From Ensifer adhaerens (GTDB lineage Bacteria; Pseudomonadota; Alphaproteobacteria; Rhizobiales; Rhizobiaceae): a DNA stretch of 64,000 nucleotides. Positions 26,465-37,729 of this stretch are shown in pieces (the first letter of the stretch is position 1; each line of letters starts with the position of its first letter). Position numbers and translations under genes: made by a program. A model generated the notes under the pieces. It had not been told where the DNA came from and did not search any database. It saw only the letters and a program-made list of their open reading frames with translations. The DNA lies in the NCBI RefSeq assembly GCF_013283195.1, contig NZ_JABEKT010000002.1, positions 434,001-498,000 on the forward strand, in the 5' to 3' direction.

Positions 26465-28135
<1,671 letters not shown>

Positions 28136-28152
28136 CACAAAAGAGGCATTTC

Positions 28153-29523
28153 ATGACGAGACAACCCAAAATCACCTTCATCGGCGCCGGCTCGACCGTG
28201 TTCATGAAAAACATCATCGGCGACGTTCTGCAGCGACCGGCGCTGGCGGATGCGAGGATCGCGCTGATGGACATCAATCCGCAACGGCTGGAGGAGAGCG
28301 AAGTCGTCGTTCGCAAGCTGATTTCAACGCTCGGCACCAAAGCCACCATCGAGCTGCACGCCAACCAGCGCAAGGCACTCGACGGTGCAGATTTCGTCGT
28401 CGTTGCGTTCCAGATCGGCGGTTACGAACCGTGCACGGTGACGGATTTCGAAGTGCCGAAGAAATACGGCCTGCGCCAGACGATCGCCGACACGCTCGGC
28501 GTCGGTGGCATCATGCGCGGCCTGCGCACCGTGCCGCACCTCTGGAGCATCTGCGCCGACATGACAGAGGTCTGCCCGGACGCGATCCTGCTGCAATACG
28601 TCAACCCGATGGCAATCAACACCTGGGCGATCGCCGAGAAGTATCCGCACATCAAGCAGGTCGGTCTTTGCCACTCCGTGCAGGGCACGGCGATGGAACT
28701 CGCCGAGGATCTGAACATTCCCTATGAGGAGATCCGCTACCGCTCGGCCGGCATCAACCACATGGCGTTCTTTCTGAAGTTCGAGCATCGCCAGGCGGAC
28801 GGGTCCTACCGCAACCTCTATCCCGATTTGCTGCGTGGCTACCGCGAAGGTCGCGCGCCCAAGCCCGGCTGGAACCCGCGCTGCCCGAACAAGGTGCGCT
28901 ACGAGATGATGACCCGGCTCGGCTATTTCGTCACCGAAAGCTCGGAGCATTTCGCCGAGTACACGCCCTACTTCATCAAGGAAGGCCGCGACGACCTGAT
29001 CGAAAAATTCGGCATCCCGCTCGACGAATATCCGAAACGCTGCATCGAGCAGGTCGAGCGCTGGAAGGGGCAGGCGGCAGCCTATCGCTCCGCCGACAAG
29101 ATCGAGGTCAAGCCGTCGAAGGAATATGCTTCGTCGATCATGAACTCCGTGTGGACGGGCGAACCCTCTGTCATCTACGGCAACCTGCGCAACAATGGCT
29201 GCATCACCTCGCTGCCCGCCAATTGCGCCGCCGAAGTGCCCTGCCTTGTCGACGAAAACGGCATCCAGCCGACATTCATCGGCGATCTTCCGCCGCAGCT
29301 GACGGCGTTGATCCGCACCAATATCAACGTCCAGGAACTGACGGTCGCCGCCCTGATGACCGAAAACCGCGAACACCTTTATCACGCGGCGATGATGGAT
29401 CCGCACACCGCTGCCGAACTCGATCTCGACCAGATCTGGGCGCTCACCGACGATCTGCTCGCCGCTCACGGCAACTGGATCCCGGAATGGGCGAGAAGTG
29501 CCAGAAAGGTTCACGCCGCGTAG
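28153..29523 (+). CDS. agaL2: GH4 alpha-galactosidase
   Basis: This second family-4 glycosidase (456 residues) has the NAD motif FIGAGSTVFMKN, NPMAINTW near 156 and the metal motif GLCHSVQGT near 174. The CHSV tetrad is the one known for GH4 alpha-galactosidases such as MelA, so melibiose/raffinose hydrolysis is expected. The AGAGGC site lies before the ATG at 28153; the longer frame would start within agpD. Last gene of the agp operon, followed by a strong hairpin. Confidence 0.92.
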   Translation: MTRQPKITFIGAGSTVFMKNIIGDVLQRPALADARIALMDINPQRLEESEVVVRKLISTLGTKATIELHANQRKALDGADFVVVAFQIGGYEPCTVTDFEVPKKYGLRQTIADTLGVGGIMRGLRTVPHLWSICADMTEVCPDAILLQYVNPMAINTWAIAEKYPHIKQVGLCHSVQGTAMELAEDLNIPYEEIRYRSAGINHMAFFLKFEHRQADGSYRNLYPDLLRGYREGRAPKPGWNPRCPNKVRYEMMTRLGYFVTESSEHFAEYTPYFIKEGRDDLIEKFGIPLDEYPKRCIEQVERWKGQAAAYRSADKIEVKPSKEYASSIMNSVWTGEPSVIYGNLRNNGCITSLPANCAAEVPCLVDENGIQPTFIGDLPPQLTALIRTNINVQELTVAALMTENREHLYHAAMMDPHTAAELDLDQIWALTDDLLAAHGNWIPEWARSARKVHAA

Positions 29524-29547
29524 CTCTTTCTCCCGGTCGCGCGGCCA

Positions 29548-29581
29548 GGAAACCCCGGAACCTCCCAGTTCCGGGGTTTCC
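29548..29581. terminator. 14-bp perfect hairpin between convergent agp and lac operons
   Basis: GGAAACCCCGGAAC and its complement pair perfectly around a CTCCCA loop, 25 bases after agaL2. It lies between the convergent agaL2 and lacK ends and likely ends the agp transcript. No long T-tract is present. Confidence 0.65.
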
Positions 29582-29736
29582 CTTGGCTGTCAGGGCGTCA
29601 GGCGTGATTGAAGACAATCAGGGCGCGGTGGCGCAGGGCAAGCCGTGAGCAACGCCACAAAACCAAGGCAGCCGATGGCAGCCAAGCACCATCTGCTAAG
29701 GATCAGGCTTACACGCTTCGTGCTTTAGACCCGACG

Positions 29737-30825
29737 TCAGCGCAGTCGGTTGCCGTTCTTGTCGAAAAGGAAGGACCGGGACGCAGCGATTGCGACGGTC
29801 AGGGTCTCTCGGCTGACGATATCGCGAACATCGCCATGCTCAATAATGATGCGCTCTTCGTCGGAGACGTGGGCGTAGACATAGCTGGTATTGCCGAGAT
29901 GCTCCGCGACATCGACTTTGACTTTGACGTCCGTATCGCCTTTCCCCTGTGCGAGAAAATGCTCCGGCCGGACGCCGAGCGTGACGACATCCCCGACCGC
30001 GATGGATGACGCGGCAATGGGAAGGGTCAGATGGACATCGGGCTGGCTTGTCAGCGCAACCGTTACATTTCCGGCAGCTATCGACGCCACGTTTGCTTTG
30101 AGAAAATTCATGCGCGGCGAGCCGATGAAGCCGGCAACGAAGGTGTTTGCCGGGTCGTCGTAAAGCGCAAGCGGCGCGCCCACCTGTTCGACCACGCCTG
30201 CCCGCAACACAACGATCTTGTCGGCAAGCGTCATCGCCTCCACCTGATCGTGCGTGACGTAGATGACGGTCGACTTCAACTCCTTGTGCAGCTTGGCGAT
30301 CTCGACGCGCATATGGACGCGCAGTTCGGCGTCGAGGTTCGACAAGGGTTCGTCGAACAGGAAGACGAGGGGGTTGCGCACGATGGCGCGGCCGATCGCG
30401 ACGCGCTGTCGCTGGCCGCCCGAGAGTGCCTTCGGCTTGCGATCCAGCAGCGGCTCAAGCTCGAGGATGCGCGCTGCATCGTTGACCCGGTTGTCGACGT
30501 CCGCCTTCGCCATGCCGGCGAATTTGAGTGCGAAACCCATGTTCTCGCGCACGGTCATGTGCGGATAGAGGGCATAGGACTGAAACACCATGGCGATGCC
30601 GCGCTTGGACGGATCGACATCGTTCATCACCGTGCCGCCGATCGAAAGTTCGCCGGAGGAGATGTCCTCCAGTCCGGCGATCATGCGCAACAGCGTCGAC
30701 TTTCCACAGCCCGAAGGCCCGACGAAGACGACGAACTCCCCTGCCTCGATCGACAGATCGACGCCCTTGATGATTTCGAGCGCGCCGAAGCGCTTGCGAA
30801 TGTCGGTGAGACGGACTTCGGCCAT
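29737..30825 (-). CDS. lacK: Lactose-type sugar ABC importer ATPase (MalK/UgpC-like)
   Basis: This 362-residue ATPase has GPSGCGKS near 37, VFQSYALYPHMTV near 80, LSGGQRQRVAIGRA near 134 and FLFDEPLSNLD near 156. A C-terminal TOBE/regulatory domain of the MalK type follows. It is the last gene of the lac operon, 9 bases after lacZ1. The name follows the S. meliloti lac arrangement. Confidence 0.9.
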   Translation of the reverse strand: MAEVRLTDIRKRFGALEIIKGVDLSIEAGEFVVFVGPSGCGKSTLLRMIAGLEDISSGELSIGGTVMNDVDPSKRGIAMVFQSYALYPHMTVRENMGFALKFAGMAKADVDNRVNDAARILELEPLLDRKPKALSGGQRQRVAIGRAIVRNPLVFLFDEPLSNLDAELRVHMRVEIAKLHKELKSTVIYVTHDQVEAMTLADKIVVLRAGVVEQVGAPLALYDDPANTFVAGFIGSPRMNFLKANVASIAAGNVTVALTSQPDVHLTLPIAASSIAVGDVVTLGVRPEHFLAQGKGDTDVKVKVDVAEHLGNTSYVYAHVSDEERIIIEHGDVRDIVSRETLTVAIAASRSFLFDKNGNRLR

Positions 30826-30834
30826 GGTGATTAC

Positions 30835-33081
30835 TCAGTTGACGGTAAAGGTGATGGACTGGGTGTCGAAGCGGCGGCTCCTCACCGTCAACTCAAGCTT
30901 GCCCTTGGTCTCGCCGGCCTCGATCCAGAAGCCGGTCGCTCCGCCCTTCAGCGTGTGTTCGGACGGACCGATGATCCGGCCCTGACCTTCGAGTGACAGC
31001 ATGACCGGCTCCTCGAAATAGGGCAACAGGTTGCCGCATTGGTCGAGGGCCCGCACCACGACGCGCACGGCATCTTTTTCGCCAGCGCGAAGCTCCGTGT
31101 CGTCGGCGATGACCTCGAGCGAGGCCGGGACGGGATCGGCCGGCAGCGTCAAGGTCTTGACGGGCTTTCCGTCGACGTAGCCGGTAAAGGTGCCCTCGCG
31201 CCAGACACGGCCCCAGGTGCCGAATTCTTCAGGCGTCACGCTGCGCAGGTCGAGCACGACGGGGGGGTGCGGCAGATGCGGGTAATTTTCCCTGTCCGGA
31301 TAGATCGTCTTCGCCGGCCACTCGCCGAACTTCACTTCGACATAGTCGCAGTTCGTCAGCACGATCAGCGGCAGCACGCCGCCGATATTGCGCTCACCGC
31401 GCGCCCAGAAGGTGACCGGCTGAAGCACGACATTGTCCTTCGGATCCCCTTGCGAGGCGTAGGCATAGGCGGCCAGTTTCGGGATCCGGTACATGTCGAG
31501 CACGCCGTGATAGCAGATGCGGTCGCCGGCGCCGAAATCCTTGTGGGTGTTGTAGTCGTACATGCACCAACCGGTGGAGCCGGAGATATCCCGGTCGCCG
31601 GCAACGGCGTTGAGGATCAGGAGATGCCGGGTCACGTGCTCGGCCTGGCGCTGTTCCTGGTCGAAGCGCTTGGTCGGATACATGTGACCGTTGTATTCGG
31701 TGATCATGTAAGGGATCGGCCGGGTAATGCCCGTTGTCTCCACGCGATCGCGCAGCACCACGCGTCCACGATTGTTGCCGGGCAGCTCCTCATTGCCGAG
31801 GATGAAGTCGTTCATCGTGTAGACGTCTTCGAGCAGTTCCGAATTGGTGATGAAGCGCACGCCGCCGGTCTGGCGGGTAGGATCAAGCTCGCGGGCAAGA
31901 CGGTTCGTCTCCGCGTAGAACGCGTGGTTGTCCTGGCTTTCGTTGATGCGAACGCCCCAGATGATGATCGAGGGATGGTTCCAGTCCCGCTCGATCATCC
32001 GGCGCACATTCTCGATCGATTCCTTCTGCCAGGCGTCACCGCCGATATGCTGCCAACCCGGAATTTCCTCGAAGACGAGCAAGCCGATCTCGTCGCAGCG
32101 CTCGATGAACCACTTCGACTGCGGATAGTGCGATGTGCGCACGATGTTGCAGGCGAGCTCATGTTTCAGGATGTCGGCATCCTTCTCCTGCGCGCGCCGT
32201 CCCATCGCATAGCCGGTGTGCGGAAAGGCCTGGTGACGGTTCAATCCGCGCAGTTTCAGCGGCCGGCCGTTCAGCAAGAAGCCTTCCGGTGTGAAGAGGG
32301 CGGTGCGGAAGCCGAAGCGTTGGGTCAGCACGTCTTCGCCGTGTTCGGTCTCGAGTTTGAGCGACAGGGCATAGAGCGCCGGATTGTCGATATCCCAAAG
32401 CTCGATGCCGGCGAGATCGGAGAACGTGAACATCGCCTCGTTGCCATCAACCGTAACCGAGGACGCAGCAACGTCGTCGCCACCCTTGCGGCGGATCTTT
32501 GCAGCCAGCGTGCCAGAGAAGGCGAGGTTTTCCGGATTGGCGAGGAAGACGCGGGCGGTGACGGATTTCTTCTCTGCGAGCGCGTCCGGCGTCTCGATCT
32601 TGACGTTGGCGATCGATACCGGGCTTGTCACTTTCAGCCAGACGTCGCGGTAGATGCCCGCATAGCAGAGATAGTCGATCTGGCCGCCGAAGGGTGGAAT
32701 CTCTGGGTTCTCAGAGCCGTCGATCTTGACCGTGATCAGGTTTTCTCCGCGCACCAGATGCGGCGTCAGCCGTGCCTCGAAAGGCGTGTAGCCGTCCTTG
32801 TGCGCGATGATCTCCTTGCCGTTGAGATAGACGACGCTGTCGGCCATGGCGGCATCGAAGACCAGCGACACTTCGCGGCCTTCGAATTCGGTGCGCCAGT
32901 CGAAGCGCTTCTGATAGGTAAACGGCTTCTGGTAATCGGTCTCGTCGAAATAGTTGTAGGGCAGTTCGACGGCGCTGTGCGGCAACCGCACGGTTTCTCC
33001 CGTCTGGAGCGAATGCGCATGCGTCGGTTCGAAACCGTCGCGGAAGACCCAGTTGGCATTGAAGTTTTCGGTAATGCGCAT
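30835..33081 (-). CDS. lacZ1: Family GH2 beta-galactosidase
   Basis: This 748-residue GH2 enzyme has a sugar-binding jelly-roll first, an immunoglobulin-like domain, then the catalytic TIM barrel. The acid/base Glu is in WGVRINESQDN (near residue 365) and the nucleophile in YMITEYNGHMYP (near 460). Later comes the GWCMYDYNTHKDFG stretch. A frame continuing to 33381 is permease sequence out of frame, so ATG 33081 is the start. Its place within a lactose-type importer operon supports beta-galactosidase; other GH2 activities cannot be excluded from sequence alone. Confidence 0.88.
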   Translation of the reverse strand: MRITENFNANWVFRDGFEPTHAHSLQTGETVRLPHSAVELPYNYFDETDYQKPFTYQKRFDWRTEFEGREVSLVFDAAMADSVVYLNGKEIIAHKDGYTPFEARLTPHLVRGENLITVKIDGSENPEIPPFGGQIDYLCYAGIYRDVWLKVTSPVSIANVKIETPDALAEKKSVTARVFLANPENLAFSGTLAAKIRRKGGDDVAASSVTVDGNEAMFTFSDLAGIELWDIDNPALYALSLKLETEHGEDVLTQRFGFRTALFTPEGFLLNGRPLKLRGLNRHQAFPHTGYAMGRRAQEKDADILKHELACNIVRTSHYPQSKWFIERCDEIGLLVFEEIPGWQHIGGDAWQKESIENVRRMIERDWNHPSIIIWGVRINESQDNHAFYAETNRLARELDPTRQTGGVRFITNSELLEDVYTMNDFILGNEELPGNNRGRVVLRDRVETTGITRPIPYMITEYNGHMYPTKRFDQEQRQAEHVTRHLLILNAVAGDRDISGSTGWCMYDYNTHKDFGAGDRICYHGVLDMYRIPKLAAYAYASQGDPKDNVVLQPVTFWARGERNIGGVLPLIVLTNCDYVEVKFGEWPAKTIYPDRENYPHLPHPPVVLDLRSVTPEEFGTWGRVWREGTFTGYVDGKPVKTLTLPADPVPASLEVIADDTELRAGEKDAVRVVVRALDQCGNLLPYFEEPVMLSLEGQGRIIGPSEHTLKGGATGFWIEAGETKGKLELTVRSRRFDTQSITFTVN

Positions 33082-33092
33082 TGACGACGTTC

Positions 33093-33908
33093 CTATTTCA
33101 CTGAACCGAGCATGCCCTGCACGAACTGGCGCTGCATGACGAAGAAGACGAGAAGGGTGGGAAGGGTGGCGAGGATGGTGCCGATCATGACCACGCCGTA
33201 ATCGGGGTAGTAGGCGGAGGCGAGCGAGGAGACGACGAGGGTGATCGTCTTCGTCTCGTTCGACTGCAGGACGATGAGAGGCCAGAGGTAGTTGTTCCAG
33301 TTGGTCATGAAGACGATGACGAAAGCGGCCGCGTAGGTGGAGCGCATCACCGGAACGTAGATGTAGAGAAAGATCTGCCATTCCTTGAGGCCGTCGACCT
33401 TGGCGGCGTCGCGAAGCTCCGTCTGGAAGGCCTTGGTCGACTGGCGGAAATAGAAGATGATGAAGGCGGACGCGATCGTCGGCAGCATGATCGCAATATG
33501 TGTGTTGATGAGGCCGCTTCTCGCCATCATCATGAACAGCGGGATCATCAGCGCTGCAAACGGCACCATGAGCGTCAGAAGCACTAGCGCGTAGATACGA
33601 TCGCGCGCCTTTGACCTGAACATCTCAAAACCGTAGCCGGCGAGCGACGACACGACGATCGTCAGCAGCGTCGCAAGCACGGATACCTTGACCGAGTTCC
33701 AGAAAACCAGCGGCACGTCGACCTGTGAGAAGAAGTTGGCGACGTTGATGCCGAAGGCATCGCCTATCCCCGTTCGGCCGCTGATGATGTCGATCGACTT
33801 GTTGGTCGAGCTGATCACCATCCAGATGAACGGGAAGATCGACAGGAAGGCCGCCGTCCCCAGGAAGACGTATTGCAGCACAGTCGTTGCAAGGCGCGAG
33901 ACGTTCAT
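33093..33908 (-). CDS. lacG: Sugar ABC permease (MalG-like)
   Basis: This 271-residue inner-membrane permease has the EAA loop ELRDAAKVDGLKEWQIFLYIYVP near residues 158-180, typical of MalG partners. It overlaps lacF by four bases and ends 11 bases before lacZ1. It forms the channel with LacF. Confidence 0.92.
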   Translation of the reverse strand: MNVSRLATTVLQYVFLGTAAFLSIFPFIWMVISSTNKSIDIISGRTGIGDAFGINVANFFSQVDVPLVFWNSVKVSVLATLLTIVVSSLAGYGFEMFRSKARDRIYALVLLTLMVPFAALMIPLFMMMARSGLINTHIAIMLPTIASAFIIFYFRQSTKAFQTELRDAAKVDGLKEWQIFLYIYVPVMRSTYAAAFVIVFMTNWNNYLWPLIVLQSNETKTITLVVSSLASAYYPDYGVVMIGTILATLPTLLVFFVMQRQFVQGMLGSVK

Positions 33909-34801
33909 GACCGGTCCCTCGCGGCGTAAAACTGGAGGAAGGACAGAAGCGCCACCATGAGGACGATGACGTAGGAAATCGTCGCCGCGTAGCCGAAGCT
34001 CGGCATGAAGCGGAAGGTGAGATTGTAGATATAAAGCGAGAGTGTCAGCGTCGCGTTCGCCGGGCCGCCGCGTCCCTCGGTCAGATTGTAGACTTCGTCA
34101 AAAAGCTGGATCGTGCCGATGGTCGAGATGATTGTCGTAAACAGGATCACCGGCTTCAGCATCGGCACGGTGATATAGACGAAGCGGGCCCAGGCGGGCA
34201 CGCCATCGATCCGCGCCGCCTCGTAGATCGACTTGTCGACGTTCTGCAGGGCCGCCAGGTAAAAGATCATGTTGTAGCCGGTCCAGCGCCAGGTAATGGC
34301 GAGGATGACGAGCACCTTGGCCCAGAAGGGTTCCGTCAGCCAGCCGATCGGCGTCGAGATCAGACCGATCGCCAGCAGTGCGGAGTTCACCACGCCATCG
34401 ACGGAGAACATGCTCTTGAAGAGCACGGAATAGGCGACGAGCGAGGCGACGCAGGGCAGAAAAATGGCGGTGCGGAAGAAGCCGATGAATTTCAGCTTGT
34501 CGTTGTTCAGGACCGCGGCGAGCATGAGCGCCAGGGTGATCATGATCGGCACCTGGATGATGAAGAAGGTGACGGTATTGGTCAGCGCCTGAAGGAAGAC
34601 CGGATCGTTCCATAGCCGCACGACGTTTCCGAAGCCGGCAAACTTCATCATCATGCCCTTGCCCGCGAAGAAGGACAGGTAGAGCGAGCGCAGGATCGGG
34701 TAGACGAGGAAGATCGCGATGAGAAGCAATGATGGAGCGACGAACAGCCAGCCGTTCAGGTCGTAATACCGCTTCAATCCGCCTGTTTTGCCGGCAGCCA
34801 T
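33905..34801 (-). CDS. lacF: Sugar ABC permease (MalF-like)
   Basis: This 298-residue permease of the MalF/UgpA type has the first membrane segment WLFVAPSLLLIAIFLVYPIL and EAA loop IYEAARIDGVPAWARFVYIT near 205-224. It is separated from lacE by about 105 bases that hold a hairpin. Confidence 0.92.
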   Translation of the reverse strand: MAAGKTGGLKRYYDLNGWLFVAPSLLLIAIFLVYPILRSLYLSFFAGKGMMMKFAGFGNVVRLWNDPVFLQALTNTVTFFIIQVPIMITLALMLAAVLNNDKLKFIGFFRTAIFLPCVASLVAYSVLFKSMFSVDGVVNSALLAIGLISTPIGWLTEPFWAKVLVILAITWRWTGYNMIFYLAALQNVDKSIYEAARIDGVPAWARFVYITVPMLKPVILFTTIISTIGTIQLFDEVYNLTEGRGGPANATLTLSLYIYNLTFRFMPSFGYAATISYVIVLMVALLSFLQFYAARDRS

Positions 34802-34875
34802 GGAACGCCCTCAGGAAAAAGGGATGACATTGCGGGCGACAGCGGCCCGGTGGCCGCATGCCGCTCCAGCGAAAG

Positions 34876-34898
34876 AGGCAGGCGGTCGCCGCCTGCCT
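34876..34898 (-). other. Hairpin between lacE and lacF
   Basis: AGGCAGGCGG and CCGCCTGCCT form a perfect 10-bp stem with a TCG loop just downstream of the lacE stop. Position behind a binding-protein cistron suggests message stabilisation and lowered permease expression. Confidence 0.6.
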
Positions 34899-34906
34899 TG
34901 GGATGA

Positions 34907-36175
34907 CTACTGGATCTGGCCCTGGGCCTGGCTGTCGACAGCCTTCAGCACGTCGTCGATGGGCGCGCCCTGGCCAAGCGACGGCAGATGCGCGGTGACC
35001 GCCGTGTCCACCTCGTTGGTGAAGACGCCGTAGTTGACCGCCGGAACCTTCGCCAGCCAGTCGGAGAAGTTCTGCCAGACCTTTTCGCCGCCGAAGAAGG
35101 CATCGGCTTCGGAATAGGCCGGTCCGTTGCGCGCCGCCATCAGCGAGCCGACAGCACCGCGTTCCGTCAGGATCTTCTGATAGAAATCGACATCCTTGGC
35201 ATAGACCTCGTTGAGGAAATCGATGGCTTCGTCCTTCTCGGCGGAGCTTGCTGTCACGTACCAGCTGGAACCGCCGAGATTGGAGGCATGGGATGCACCC
35301 TCGACGTTCAGCTTCGGAATGGGGGCCACACCCCATTTGCCGGACTGATCGGCCTGGGCCTTGACGGTGCCGGTAATCCACACGCCCGTCGTCACGGTGG
35401 CGACATCGCCGGAGGTGAAGGTCGCGACCCATTCCGTCCAGCCGGCAGCCGGCTTGTGAATGTTGGCCTGAAGGATCTTCTGCTCGGTCTCGAGCGCTGC
35501 CTTCAGGGCGGCGTTGTTCTCGATCGACAGATTGCCGTCCTTGTCGAAATACCAGCCGCCGGCGGACTGCATCAGGATACGGACGAAGCCGGCATCATTG
35601 ACGTCGAGACCCAGCATCTTCTTGCCGGTCTTGGCTTCGACCTGTTTTCCGATCTCGATGAAGCGGTCCCAGGTCAGGTCCTGCATATCTTCGGGCTTGA
35701 AGCCGGCCTGCTCGAGATAGTCCTTGCGGTAATAGAGGCCGGTGACGCCGGAATCGAACGGCATGCCGTAGACGGCGCCATCCATCGTCATCAGTTGAAC
35801 CTTGTACGGCGCGAAGCCGGAGAAATCGACCTTGCTGGAAAGCTCAGCGAAAGCGCCGGGGAAGGACTGAAGATACTTCTGCGCGCCATAGTCCTCGATC
35901 AGCACGATGTCGGGCAGTGCATCGGTCGTGCCCGAGGACAGCGCTGTCTGCAGCTTCTGCTCGACATCGGCCTTGGCGAAGTCGACGATGTTGAAAGTCG
36001 TTTCGGGATGCTTTGCGCTATAGCGCGCGGCTGCTTCCTTCATGATCGCAACGTTGAAGTTCGGATCCCAACACCAGACCGTGACTTCGCCGGCAAAGGC
36101 GGCGGTGGACGCAAGCAGGCTTGCTGCGGCGAGCGCGCCAGCCGCAAAGCGCGACAGATTCGTTTTGCTGTACAT
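34907..36175 (-). CDS. lacE: Lactose-type sugar binding protein
   Basis: This 422-residue periplasmic binding protein of the family-1 sugar type has a signal peptide (SRFAAGALAAASLLASTAAF, cut near AFAGE). Then come EVTVWCWDPNFNVAIMKEAA and a GGSSWYVTASS stretch near 300. GGAGG lies before ATG 36175; the upstream extension has no role. It is the first transporter gene after lacR and is preceded by a candidate LacR operator. Confidence 0.9.
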   Translation of the reverse strand: MYSKTNLSRFAAGALAAASLLASTAAFAGEVTVWCWDPNFNVAIMKEAAARYSAKHPETTFNIVDFAKADVEQKLQTALSSGTTDALPDIVLIEDYGAQKYLQSFPGAFAELSSKVDFSGFAPYKVQLMTMDGAVYGMPFDSGVTGLYYRKDYLEQAGFKPEDMQDLTWDRFIEIGKQVEAKTGKKMLGLDVNDAGFVRILMQSAGGWYFDKDGNLSIENNAALKAALETEQKILQANIHKPAAGWTEWVATFTSGDVATVTTGVWITGTVKAQADQSGKWGVAPIPKLNVEGASHASNLGGSSWYVTASSAEKDEAIDFLNEVYAKDVDFYQKILTERGAVGSLMAARNGPAYSEADAFFGGEKVWQNFSDWLAKVPAVNYGVFTNEVDTAVTAHLPSLGQGAPIDDVLKAVDSQAQGQIQ

Positions 36176-36269
36176 CGTTTCCTCCCTAGAAACTTGCTGA
36201 GGGCAGGTTCTCCTCTCCCGCCGTCCGCGCAACAGTTACCGAAATTCAGGAAACACGCAAGGAAGATTT

Positions 36270-36283
36270 AGTAAATATTTATC
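36270..36283. promoter_or_regulatory. Candidate LacR operator upstream of lacE
   Basis: AGTAAA-TA-TTTATC lies about 95 bp upstream of lacE, within an AT-rich stretch containing the dyad TAAATATTTA. It resembles the better palindrome at 37422 upstream of lacR. Confidence 0.5.
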
Positions 36284-36309
36284 TCGAATGAAAACCGGGT
36301 CCCCGACGC

Positions 36310-37356
36310 CTAGGATTCCAAGGGGTTTCGACAGCTGTCGCGCCAAACGAGTTCGGTGGAGATGCGCACTTGCTTGCCGTAGCTGCGGCCGGAAAGCCGC
36401 TCGAGCAACAGATCGACGGCCGTCTCGCCGATATGTTCACTGTGGATGCGCACCGTGCTGAGAGACGGCGTCAGGAACTGTGCTACCGGGATATCGTTGA
36501 AGGAGATGACGCCAAGGTCGCCCGGGATCGAAAGACCGAACTCCTGGATCGCGCGATAGGTGCCGATCGCCATGTTGTCATTGGACGTCACGATCACATC
36601 CGGCCGGTCGGTAAGCGCAAGCAGTTCGCGCGCAAGACGATAGCCGGTATCGAGCCGAAGGCTCTGACCCGACGAGCAGTCGGCGAGCGCCAGAAGCTCA
36701 GGCGCGAACGTGCCGTTCTTCGTCTGCCAGTCGATATAGGCGGCACATCGGCGCTCGGCGAAATGCTGGACCGCGCCATTGAGATTTTCGTGGCTGCCGA
36801 TAAAGCCGACGCGCTTGTATCCGCTGGATTTCAGGGCATCAAGGATCTTGCGGGTCGCAAGGCCAACGTCGGAAAACACGCTGTCCAGCCGGTCGTTCCT
36901 GGGGTCGAAATCGGCAAAAACCACGTGGCGGGCATGCTCGTTCAGCCACGCGATCTCGTTGTCCGAGTGTTTGCCGATAACGATCACGCCCGATGCGCCT
37001 TCAAGCAGGGACGCTTCAGGAAGAGCATCGGAATGGAAGACCTTGACGATCTCAGTTCTCAGGTCGCGGCAACGGCTTTCGATACCAAGCCGAACGCCGA
37101 CATAATAGGGATCGGCAATCTCGTCCGAAGGCTCGAGAAAGTGCACGATGACAAGCTTGGTCAACAGGCTGGGGGCAGCCTGTCCGTTCGCCTTGTTGCG
37201 ATTGCGCGGGGTCTCGTAGTTCAGCGCCTCGGCCGTCTCGATGATCGCCTGCCGCTTCGCGGGCGAGATGGACAAGGCCGGGTCGTAGTTGAGTACCCTC
37301 GACACCGTGGCCGACGACACGCCAACGCTCTTGGCGATTTCCTTGATAGTGACCAT
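36310..37356 (-). CDS. lacR: LacI-family repressor of the lac operon
   Basis: This 348-residue LacI-type regulator has the N-terminal [23 protein letters not shown] and hinge segment, followed by a periplasmic-binding-like sugar sensor ([13 protein letters not shown] near 95, [12 protein letters not shown] near 260). It is upstream of lacE on the same strand. Related operator-like sequences precede both lacE and lacR, so repression of the operon and autoregulation are expected. Confidence 0.88.
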   Translation of the reverse strand: MVTIKEIAKSVGVSSATVSRVLNYDPALSISPAKRQAIIETAEALNYETPRNRNKANGQAAPSLLTKLVIVHFLEPSDEIADPYYVGVRLGIESRCRDLRTEIVKVFHSDALPEASLLEGASGVIVIGKHSDNEIAWLNEHARHVVFADFDPRNDRLDSVFSDVGLATRKILDALKSSGYKRVGFIGSHENLNGAVQHFAERRCAAYIDWQTKNGTFAPELLALADCSSGQSLRLDTGYRLARELLALTDRPDVIVTSNDNMAIGTYRAIQEFGLSIPGDLGVISFNDIPVAQFLTPSLSTVRIHSEHIGETAVDLLLERLSGRSYGKQVRISTELVWRDSCRNPLES

Positions 37357-37421
37357 GCCGTCATTCCATTGTTGTCATCGGGCGACTATGTCACATGCGC
37401 CCAAATTCTGAAATCGCTTTT

Positions 37422-37435
37422 AGTAAAGTTTTACT
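37422..37435. promoter_or_regulatory. LacI-type operator upstream of lacR
   Basis: AGTAAA-GT-TTTACT is a perfect 12-of-12 dyad 66 bp upstream of the lacR ATG. It matches the lacE-side sequence AGTAAA-TA-TTTATC at most positions, supporting a shared repressor. Confidence 0.55.
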
Positions 37436-37614
37436 GTCGTTCGGGGCGCAGGGCCAACGAATATCTGACGCAAGGGCGAAAGCGGCGGAGTTATATCCAA
37501 GCGATAGGTTGTTCTCAACAAAGTCCACGGTTATCGGCAAGGAAGCGGAGACCTGCCTTGCTCCTGGCAGGTTTCCAAGGAAACGTGCCCAGCCGCGGTG
37601 CCGGCTTGCGATTT

Positions 37615-37629
37615 ATGCATTCAACGCAT
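37615..37629. promoter_or_regulatory. LysR-type T-N11-A dyad before the amino-acid importer
   Basis: ATGC-ATTCAAC-GCAT fits the T-N11-A form bound by LysR regulators and lies about 100 bp upstream of the permease start. A third GCAT follows at 37634-37637. The likely partner is the LysR gene at 45057, at the end of the same gene run. Assignment is speculative. Confidence 0.4.
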
Positions 37630-37729
37630 GAATTGCATGCCGATATCTCGTTTGCGCGTGCCGAGCCGTCAGGACTAGGCTGCCATCAATCCAGAACAAC
37701 AGTGAAGCGCAAAGCTTCGGGGAACCTCC

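Larger units (their letters stand above)
37357..37729. other. 373-bp divergent intergenic region, lacR / amino-acid importer
   Basis: No gene is supported here. It holds the LacI-type palindrome at 37422-37435 and a LysR-like dyad at 37615-37629. Start regions of two divergent operons meet here. Confidence 0.6.

Noticed and set aside
31039..33084. 681-codon + strand frame opposite lacZ1
   Set aside because: Antisense shadow produced by high GC; GH2 catalytic motifs are on the minus strand.
33082..33381. N-terminal extension of lacZ1
   Set aside because: The extension is permease sequence read out of frame; ATG 33081 begins the GH2 jelly-roll.
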